A stretch of DNA of 5,993 bases. Origin: Rickettsiales bacterium (GTDB lineage: Bacteria > Pseudomonadota > Alphaproteobacteria > Rickettsiales > UBA3002). Positions 1 to 5,195 of this stretch are shown one piece after another (within the stretch, counting starts at the first letter, position 1; every line of letters starts with the position of its first letter). Made by a program: the position numbers and the translations under genes. Below the pieces are notes generated by a model. That model was not told the DNA's origin. It saw only the letters and a list, made by a program, of their open reading frames with translations, and ran no database searches. The stretch is from positions 1 to 5,993 of the forward strand of contig PBPD01000157.1 of the NCBI GenBank assembly GCA_002725445.1, given 5' to 3'.

Positions 1-386
1 ATGCAGAAACGGTCGAGGACACGATTCGAAAGATACGCGATCTGGGCGCATCCATTCACCGGGAGGTCGGTTCAGATTTGCTCTATCTTAACAATGAGCT
101 GACGGTTTCCATCATCATTTGTCGCTGCATGCAGACACCGACCGGATCGTATCGTTGGAAGATACGGCTGGATAGCGGGCTTGAGCCAGACATCACCGTG
201 GCCATACGCATGGATGCCTGTAACGAAAATCCGCTGGATTATTACCTATTGCCATCATTGGACATTGAGAACCCGAAGATTCGGCTGTCAGAAAACAACG
301 GCTTGGCGCTTGATGCCTATCGTTTTGATGATCTCGAATACTTCCTGATGCTGGCTGAACGCACACCAATCAGGGAGGCCGCATGA
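1..386 (+). CDS. 3' end of an unidentified protein, possibly a recombinase C-terminal region (partial)
   Basis: The reading frame is open from base 3 to a TGA at 384-386 and has no stop before the left edge, so 127 C-terminal residues of a longer protein are visible. A TTG at 78 could be proposed as a start, but the frame upstream of it (AETVEDTIRKIRDLGASI) reads like ordinary protein and I see no convincing ribosome site there. The visible part is soluble, with no membrane segment or signal. It has an alternating hydrophobic strand (ELTVSIIICRC), a segment with LDYYLLPSLDI and an end containing NGLALDAYRFDDLEYF. From memory of family context, tails like this occur at the C-terminus of recombinase-family proteins that sit upstream of paired ParB/RepB genes. 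No resolvase catalytic domain or zinc ribbon is in view to confirm this. The stop codon overlaps the start of the next gene by four bases, so the two are almost certainly co-transcribed and translationally coupled. Confidence 0.7.
   Translation, partial: AETVEDTIRKIRDLGASIHREVGSDLLYLNNELTVSIIICRCMQTPTGSYRWKIRLDSGLEPDITVAIRMDACNENPLDYYLLPSLDIENPKIRLSENNGLALDAYRFDDLEYFLMLAERTPIREAA
372..378 (+). promoter_or_regulatory. Shine-Dalgarno site for the first ParB-like gene
   Basis: AGGGAGG lies four bases before the ATG at 383, inside the end of the upstream gene. Together with the ATGA overlap it fixes 383 as the start and points to coupled re-initiation. Confidence 0.7.
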
Positions 387-1279
387 AACAAAAAGACCGC
401 AAAGCCAAAATCAAGATGATCCCCATTGAGCGGATCAACGTGTTGAATCCGCGTGTACGCAGTCAGAAAATCTTTGTCGATATGGCAGAGAACATCACTA
501 AGGTGGGATTAAAGCGCCCAATCACCGTGACGCCAACCGGCTCCGCAGGTGAAGGTAAGGAATATGATCTGGTCTGTGGCCAAGGCCGCATTGAGGCATT
601 TCAGGCGTGTGGGCAAACGCATATCCCGGCAATCGTGATTGATGCTTCGGAAGAAGAAGCGCTGATCATGAGCCTTGTTGAGAATCTGGCACGCAGGCAG
701 CACCGCTCGCTTGATCTGCTGCATGGCATCGAGGTGCTTCAGCAAAAAGGTTATGATGCGAAAATAATCGCCAAGAAAACTGGCCTGACTGAAAAATATG
801 CCACGGCAATATTGGAATTGTTGGAGATGGGGGAAGAACGCCTTCTATCAGCTGTTGAGGCGGGGCATATACCTATTAGTGTCGCTGTCACCATCGCCAA
901 TTCACCGAATGACGAGCAGAAAGCGTTACAGGAAGCCTATGAGAATAACGAACTACGCGGCGGCAAACTGAAAATGGCCAAGCGCCTGCTGGAAACCCGT
1001 AAGCAGCGCGGCAAAGGGATTCGCCATCAATCTGGCAAAGGTGGCCGCAGCCGCAAGGCTGGAGCCATCTCCTCACAGGATGTCCTGAAAATCTATCAGA
1101 AGGAAGTGGATCGCAAGCGGCTGCTCACGCGCAAAGCGGATGCCGTCAGTAGCCGAATGCTGTTCATCACCGAGGCACTGCACCGCCTTTACAAGGAAGA
1201 TCACTTCACCACGCTTTTGAAGGCCGAGGGGCTGACAACCATGCCGAAGCAACTTTCCGCATTACTGGAGGCCAAATGA
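383..1279 (+). CDS. ParB-like nuclease/partition-domain protein
   Basis: This 298-residue protein has the layout of the ParB/Spo0J/RepB family. The N-terminal ParB-type domain (about residues 10-110) opens with IPIERINVLNPRVR and carries the phosphate-binding-box equivalent GQGRIEAF at 66-73, where classical ParB proteins have GERR. It then has ENLARR at 100-105. A helix-turn-helix follows at about 125-147 (DAKIIAKKTGLTEKYATAIL), and residues 200-240 are very basic and could contact DNA. Family members bind specific DNA sites and many use CTP as a sliding-clamp switch. Whether the altered GQGR box still binds CTP cannot be judged here. No ParA ATPase is adjacent, so a plain chromosome or plasmid partition role is not supported, and a regulatory or accessory role in a mobile element is as likely. 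Its TGA overlaps the start of the next gene by four bases. The start at 383 is well supported by a strong ribosome site. Confidence 0.88.
   Translation: MKQKDRKAKIKMIPIERINVLNPRVRSQKIFVDMAENITKVGLKRPITVTPTGSAGEGKEYDLVCGQGRIEAFQACGQTHIPAIVIDASEEEALIMSLVENLARRQHRSLDLLHGIEVLQQKGYDAKIIAKKTGLTEKYATAILELLEMGEERLLSAVEAGHIPISVAVTIANSPNDEQKALQEAYENNELRGGKLKMAKRLLETRKQRGKGIRHQSGKGGRSRKAGAISSQDVLKIYQKEVDRKRLLTRKADAVSSRMLFITEALHRLYKEDHFTTLLKAEGLTTMPKQLSALLEAK
1267..1271 (+). promoter_or_regulatory. Shine-Dalgarno site for the RepB-type gene
   Basis: GGAGG lies four bases before the ATG at 1276, within the last codons of the preceding gene. It has the same layout as the previous junction and supports the 1276 start. 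Confidence 0.65.
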
Positions 1280-2202
1280 CAAAAGACAAACAGATCAGCA
1301 CATTACCGGATGGTGGCATCGCCATTGGTTTTGATAGCGACATGGTTACGCTGCGGATTGACCAGATCGTGCCGATTAAGGTGGTAGCCAACACGCTACA
1401 GAAAAGCTCCAAATACAAGCAAATCCTATCTTCCATCCGTGAAGTGGGCGTGATCGAGCCACCTGTTGTAGTACCGGAAGGGAAATCCAAGGAACGCTTC
1501 ATCCTGCTCGATGGCCACATGCGGATAGAGGCACTGAAGGAGCTGGGCAGCGATGAGGTGGTGTGCCTGATTTCTTCTGATGATGAAGCCTTCACTTATA
1601 ATAAGCACGTTAATCGCATCTCCCCCATTCAGGAGCACCGCATGATCCGGCGTGCCGTTGAGCGTGGCGTTCCGGAGGAGAAGATCGCCAAGGCGCTCTG
1701 CCTTGATGTGAAAAGCATTGTGATGAAGCGCAAACTGCTGGACGGCATTTGCCCGGAAGCATCCGAGATGCTTAAAGACAAGATGGTGGCCAACGGCGTG
1801 TTCCCAATTCTCAAACGCATGAAAGCCTATCGCCAGATTGACGCCATCACCTTGATGAATGACACCGGCACTTACTCCGTTTCATACGCCAAGGCATTGC
1901 TGGCGGCTACGCCGAAAGATCAACTGGTTGAGCCGGATAAACCAAAGCGGATTAAAGGGCTGGATGCGGAGCAGATGGCACGCATGGAGAGCGAAATGGC
2001 CAGCCTCCAGCGTGAATACAGATTGATCGAAGAAAACTATGGAACGGATGTGCTGAACCTAACGCTTGCCAAGGGTTATCTTGGCTCGCTTCTCGGTAAT
2101 GCGCGTGTCGTGCGTTACCTCGCTCAGCATCATCCGGAAATGCTCTCTGAGTTTCAAAAGATCACCGAGATTACGTCGCTGGATGGTGGCAAGGCGGCGT
2201 AG
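1276..2202 (+). CDS. RepB-type plasmid-partition (ParB family) protein
   Basis: This 308-residue protein is a second ParB-family member, distinct from its upstream neighbour. The N-terminal ParB domain spans about residues 22-110 and has DGHMRIEAL at 79-87 in the box position. NRISPIQEHRMIRRA (113-127) leads into a helix-turn-helix at about 131-153 (GVPEEKIAKALCLDVKS), followed by KLLDGICPEA. The later segment with SVSYAKALLAATPKDQLV is typical, from memory, of the RepB partition-protein C-terminal family. A charged helical stretch beginning LDAEQMARMESEM may mediate dimerisation. RepB proteins normally work with a ParA-like ATPase (RepA) and bind palindromic parS-like sites. Neither is visible here. 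The ATGA overlap with the gene before suggests that the two ParB-like proteins are made together and may act as a pair. Ten bases after its stop the structured segment and then the terminator begin, so this is the last gene of the operon. Confidence 0.88.
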   Translation: MTKDKQISTLPDGGIAIGFDSDMVTLRIDQIVPIKVVANTLQKSSKYKQILSSIREVGVIEPPVVVPEGKSKERFILLDGHMRIEALKELGSDEVVCLISSDDEAFTYNKHVNRISPIQEHRMIRRAVERGVPEEKIAKALCLDVKSIVMKRKLLDGICPEASEMLKDKMVANGVFPILKRMKAYRQIDAITLMNDTGTYSVSYAKALLAATPKDQLVEPDKPKRIKGLDAEQMARMESEMASLQREYRLIEENYGTDVLNLTLAKGYLGSLLGNARVVRYLAQHHPEMLSEFQKITEITSLDGGKAA

Positions 2203-2251
2203 CTGAAGCAGGAATGTGTGAGCGGGCTGGACGCTGGAATCACATTTAACG

Positions 2252-2279
2252 GGGACCGGGACCCATAAGCGCCGGGACC
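2252..2279 (+). repeat. Three GGGACC direct repeats
   Basis: GGGACC occurs at 2252-2257, directly again at 2258-2263, and a third time at 2274-2279, inside the unpaired middle of the structured segment. The copies are direct rather than inverted, so they do not form a hairpin with each other. They could be a protein-binding iteron or an RNA protein-binding motif. With only three short copies in GC-rich DNA, chance is not excluded. Confidence 0.4.
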
Positions 2280-2405
2280 GCAGGAGAAGCCGTTCGGGGA
2301 TGCGCTCCGAACATGGAGCGAGTGCGGTGGTGGGAATGACGGCGAACCCGTTCACAGCCCACTAGGTCGGCTTGAGCTTTCGCTGACCGAAAGAGGAAAA
2401 ATAAT

Positions 2406-2434
2406 TCCCGGCAGCTTCAGGCCGGGATTTTTTT
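2406..2434 (+). terminator. Intrinsic (rho-independent) terminator
   Basis: TCCCGGC at 2406-2412 pairs perfectly with GCCGGGA at 2421-2427 around an 8-base loop and is followed by seven T residues at 2428-2434. An A-rich run lies just upstream. It ends transcription of the recombinase-tail/ParB/RepB operon plus the structured segment, and it separates them from the methyltransferase gene that begins 86 bases further on. Confidence 0.88.
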
Positions 2435-2473
2435 GTATGTAATCCGATCTTATTATTGAATTCGCAGATCAGT

Positions 2474-2499
2474 ATGGTAACTTACATTCAAAATGGTAA
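2474..2499 (+). promoter_or_regulatory. Paired ATGGTAA direct repeats upstream of the methyltransferase
   Basis: ATGGTAA occurs at 2474-2480 and 2493-2499, offset by 19 bases (close to two helical turns), within the AT-rich leader between the terminator and the methyltransferase start. Restriction-modification operons often have operators in this place, so these could be binding sites for a regulator. A promoter must lie in 2435-2515. The only -35-like element I see (TTGAAT at 2456-2461) lacks a good -10 at proper spacing, so I do not call a promoter. Confidence 0.25.
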
Positions 2500-2520
2500 A
2501 AAACCTTCTGGCGGGGAATT

Positions 2521-5193
2521 ATGTATAAAACAGTTAGCTTTCCTAAGCATGAATCAGGAACTGGTAAAATCGAAAGATTGAGAATCAATTTAGTAGAAAA
2601 AGATGAAAATTTTGATGGGTGGTTTCATAAATTAGGAAGCGCTGATTTAAGGAAAATAATAAAGCACAATTATTCTGATTTAGAAAAGAATGCCGTACAA
2701 AATCATAAACCTATATCATCATTGGCTTTAGAGCTTGTTAAGACCCACTATGAAGATAAGTTATCCCACCTGCCATCTCCAGCAGAATCACAACTAAATT
2801 TATTTAATGGAGATAACTCTAAACCCCTTGGGAGACACGGGACATTTTCTCCTAATCGAACCGAATCTATTCATAGATGGTATCCATACTTGGAAGGCTA
2901 CTCATCAACATTTGTAGAGAGCTTAATTAGTAAGTGGGGTAATGACGCAGCTTCTATCTATGATCCATTTGCAGGAACCGGAACAACAATGACGGTTGCT
3001 GCTATGAATGGGATGCAGGGATATTACAGCGAAATCAATCCCTTTATGAGATTGGTTATTGAATGCAAAACCAACAATCTTAAAGAGGTGTCCAAAAGAT
3101 TAGACCAGCTAGAAAAATATTTAAATCAACTGTTGGACTATGCTGTTTGCAATCAACCAACTAGTGAGGAGGCAGAAGCTATAATCGCGGAAGCCTTTTC
3201 TGGTCGTCCATATTTTTCTAAGCAACGGCTTGCAGAGGTGCTGTCATTAAAGAATGCAATATCCAAACTAGATGATGCCGATGAAGGCTTTAAAAGTTAT
3301 GCCAAACTGGCGTTAGGATCAATTGCAGTACAATCCTCGGAACTGAAAAGAGCTGCAGATTTAAGATACAGACGAGATTCTGAGAAGTTGCCTGAGGACT
3401 TCAGTGTCTATGAATCTTTTAAAGAAAAAATAAGCCATATTCTAAGTGATATAAGTCCTGAGTTTTCAAACTTAGAGAATGTATTTCTGCATGACAATTC
3501 ATGCTTATCAGAAACCCAGCACTTCCATTCCGCAGTCGACATGGTGCTGACATCACCACCATATCTCAATGGCACCAATTATTTTAGGAATACAAAAATT
3601 GAGCTCTGGCTGACTGGCTTTATTCGTTCTGAGAAAGATTTAGGGTTCTTTACTAGAGAAGCTATGACCGCAGGAATAAATAATGTTTCTAAGAATGGCA
3701 GGGCTCTAACCCAGTATGAATGTGTCGAGGAGGTTGCCACACAACTTGATGAGAAGGCCTACGACAGGAGAATTCCAGAACTAGTAAGACGTTATTGCGC
3801 AGATACTGAACGATGGCTGAAAAAAGCATACTGCGCACTAAAAGATGGAGGTAATCTTGTAATAGACATTGGAGACTCAAGATTTGCAGGTGTTCATGTT
3901 CCAACAGATAAATTCATTGTTCATATTGCAAATCAAGTCGGCTTTAATTTTGCAGAAGAAGAATTGGTCCGTGTGAGGACATCCAAAGATGGTGCTAAAC
4001 TGAAGCAGTCACTACTTCTTTTTGAGAAAAACAACGTAAAGAATAGTTTCTATATATGCCGATCTGATGAAGACCACTTTGCATCAAAGGCAGAGAAATT
4101 TGCTCAAGAACTACCCCACAAAACAGGGGAATACGCTTCCAGAAATTGGGGCCATAGTTTGCATTCATTGTGTTCGTATCAAGGAAAATTGAAGCCTGCA
4201 ATTGCGCATTTTTTAGTAGATTCATTTACAGAAAAACAAGAGCGCATTCTTGACCCATTATCTGGTGCAGGAACAATTCCGCTTGAGGCATTGCTTTGCC
4301 AAAGACAGGCTATTGCCAATGATATTCAGGAGTTAGGATATATATTAAGCTCGGCAAAAGTTGCTAAACCAGATCCAAAAAAAGTATTTGAGGAGCTGGA
4401 ATCTTTGAATAAGTTTATTGATGATCAAAAAGAATCTTTTGCAATAGAGCTTTACAGTGACTTTGGGTTTAATGGCAAGGTGCCAGAGTATTTTGAGGAC
4501 GACACATATAAGGAAGTTCTGGCGGCTAGGGCTTATTTAAAAAATCATTCAAATATTTCTTCGGAAAAAGCTTTGGTATTTTCCAGCATGCTACATATTT
4601 TGCATGGCAATAGACCTTATGCTTTATCAAGAACATCTCACCCAGTAACGCCATTCAAGCCAAAGGGTGATTTTGAGTATCGTGACATTAAAAGTCGGCT
4701 TACTTCAAAAGTAATGCGGTCTCTAGAATCAATCCAAAGCAATGTTTGCATAGATGGGGAAGCCCATAATCATTCTTTTGAAGATCTGCACTTATCGGAA
4801 AAAGTGAATGCTATTATCACTTCACCTCCATTTGCTGCATCTACAAGATTTTATAGTTCAAACTGGATGCGCCTTTGGTTTGCAGGATGGGAACCGGAAG
4901 ATTTTAAAGAGAAAAAAACCAACTTTCTTGAGCATCGTCAAAAGAAAGATTTTTCGATATATCAAACATTTTTTGAGAAGTGCCTTGAATGGTTAGCGCC
5001 TCAAGGGAAAATCATAATGCATCTAGGAAAAACAGAAAAAGTTAACATGGCAGATGAGATAACCCGATTCCTGCCAAAAGAACTTAAGGTAGTTTACTGT
5101 TTTGATGAGAGTGTGAATGGCCGTGAAAAATTTGGCATAAAAGATCAAGGAGCAACCACAGACCATCAATACTTGTTTATTATGAAGAACTAG
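2521..5193 (+). CDS. Two-domain DNA amino-methyltransferase (probable restriction-modification methylase)
   Basis: This 890-residue protein transfers a methyl group from S-adenosylmethionine to an exocyclic amino group in DNA. It contains two methyltransferase domains. The first has SAM-binding motif I DPFAGTGTT (148-156) and catalytic motif IV TSPPY (344-348). The second has a motif X-like KLKP (556-559), motif I DPLSGAGT (578-585) and TSPPF (767-771). The halves are homologous: after each TSPP the residues T(+8), LW(+18,+19) and G(+22) recur at identical spacing, and a His and a Tyr lie 30 and 25 residues before each motif I. Serine in SPPY/F is commonest in N4-cytosine enzymes, but N6-adenine cannot be excluded. 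Residues 1-115 are an extra N-terminal region of unknown role. Target recognition probably lies between motifs I and IV (about 180-335 and 610-755). Tandem domains in one chain usually mean one domain per strand of an asymmetric site. The start at 2521 follows GGGG at 2513-2516. The gene is AT-rich compared with the upstream operon, a sign of separate origin, and converges on the HNH nuclease gene. Confidence 0.9.
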   Translation: MYKTVSFPKHESGTGKIERLRINLVEKDENFDGWFHKLGSADLRKIIKHNYSDLEKNAVQNHKPISSLALELVKTHYEDKLSHLPSPAESQLNLFNGDNSKPLGRHGTFSPNRTESIHRWYPYLEGYSSTFVESLISKWGNDAASIYDPFAGTGTTMTVAAMNGMQGYYSEINPFMRLVIECKTNNLKEVSKRLDQLEKYLNQLLDYAVCNQPTSEEAEAIIAEAFSGRPYFSKQRLAEVLSLKNAISKLDDADEGFKSYAKLALGSIAVQSSELKRAADLRYRRDSEKLPEDFSVYESFKEKISHILSDISPEFSNLENVFLHDNSCLSETQHFHSAVDMVLTSPPYLNGTNYFRNTKIELWLTGFIRSEKDLGFFTREAMTAGINNVSKNGRALTQYECVEEVATQLDEKAYDRRIPELVRRYCADTERWLKKAYCALKDGGNLVIDIGDSRFAGVHVPTDKFIVHIANQVGFNFAEEELVRVRTSKDGAKLKQSLLLFEKNNVKNSFYICRSDEDHFASKAEKFAQELPHKTGEYASRNWGHSLHSLCSYQGKLKPAIAHFLVDSFTEKQERILDPLSGAGTIPLEALLCQRQAIANDIQELGYILSSAKVAKPDPKKVFEELESLNKFIDDQKESFAIELYSDFGFNGKVPEYFEDDTYKEVLAARAYLKNHSNISSEKALVFSSMLHILHGNRPYALSRTSHPVTPFKPKGDFEYRDIKSRLTSKVMRSLESIQSNVCIDGEAHNHSFEDLHLSEKVNAIITSPPFAASTRFYSSNWMRLWFAGWEPEDFKEKKTNFLEHRQKKDFSIYQTFFEKCLEWLAPQGKIIMHLGKTEKVNMADEITRFLPKELKVVYCFDESVNGREKFGIKDQGATTDHQYLFIMKN

Positions 5194-5195
5194 GG

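Larger units (their letters stand above)
2213..2434 (+). ncRNA. Candidate structured RNA or structured 3' tail of the ParB/RepB operon
   Basis: This GC-rich stretch lacks a convincing reading frame but contains successive inverted repeats. Stem 1 is AATGTG 2213-2218 with CACATT 2241-2246, enclosing AGCG 2221-2224 with CGCT 2232-2235. Stem 2 is GTTCGGGG 2292-2299 with CTCCGAAC 2305-2312 (8 pairs, one G-U, 5-base loop). Stem 3 is GGTGGG 2329-2334 with CCCACT 2358-2363, capped by an inner stem 2337-2342 with 2348-2354 that has one bulge. Stem 4 is GGTCGGC 2365-2371 with GCTGACC 2382-2388. The intrinsic terminator closes the segment. Such dense pairing in an otherwise gene-packed region suggests selection on RNA shape. 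It could be a separate small RNA, a processed 3' UTR, or DNA-level repeats used by a recombinase or ParB protein. I do not recognise it as a known RNA family, and no promoter of its own is evident. The pairing was judged by eye and no folding energy was computed. Confidence 0.5.

Noticed and set aside
78..80. TTG as the start of the first gene
   Set aside because: The frame is open upstream to the edge with protein-like sequence, and no ribosome site precedes the TTG.
1..102. ATG-started frame at base 1 (33 codons)
   Set aside because: It ends quickly at a TGA and overlaps the coherent frame beginning at base 3, so it is a chance reading frame.
2313..2339. Tiny ATG frame of 8 codons in the structured segment as a leader peptide
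   Set aside because: There is no ribosome site ahead of it, and the bases are explained by hairpins.
2059..2355. Reverse-strand 98-codon frame across the RepB end and the structured segment
   Set aside because: Half of it is antisense to a well-supported gene, the rest covers inverted repeats, and the translation shows no family features.
2213..2434. An IscB-type omega RNA (HEARO) or retron RNA
   Set aside because: No IscB or reverse transcriptase gene is present, and I could not match the sequence to those RNAs from memory.
2456..2484. Sigma-70 promoter with TTGAAT as -35
   Set aside because: No hexamer close to TATAAT lies at 16-18 bases spacing, so a promoter is expected here but not placed.
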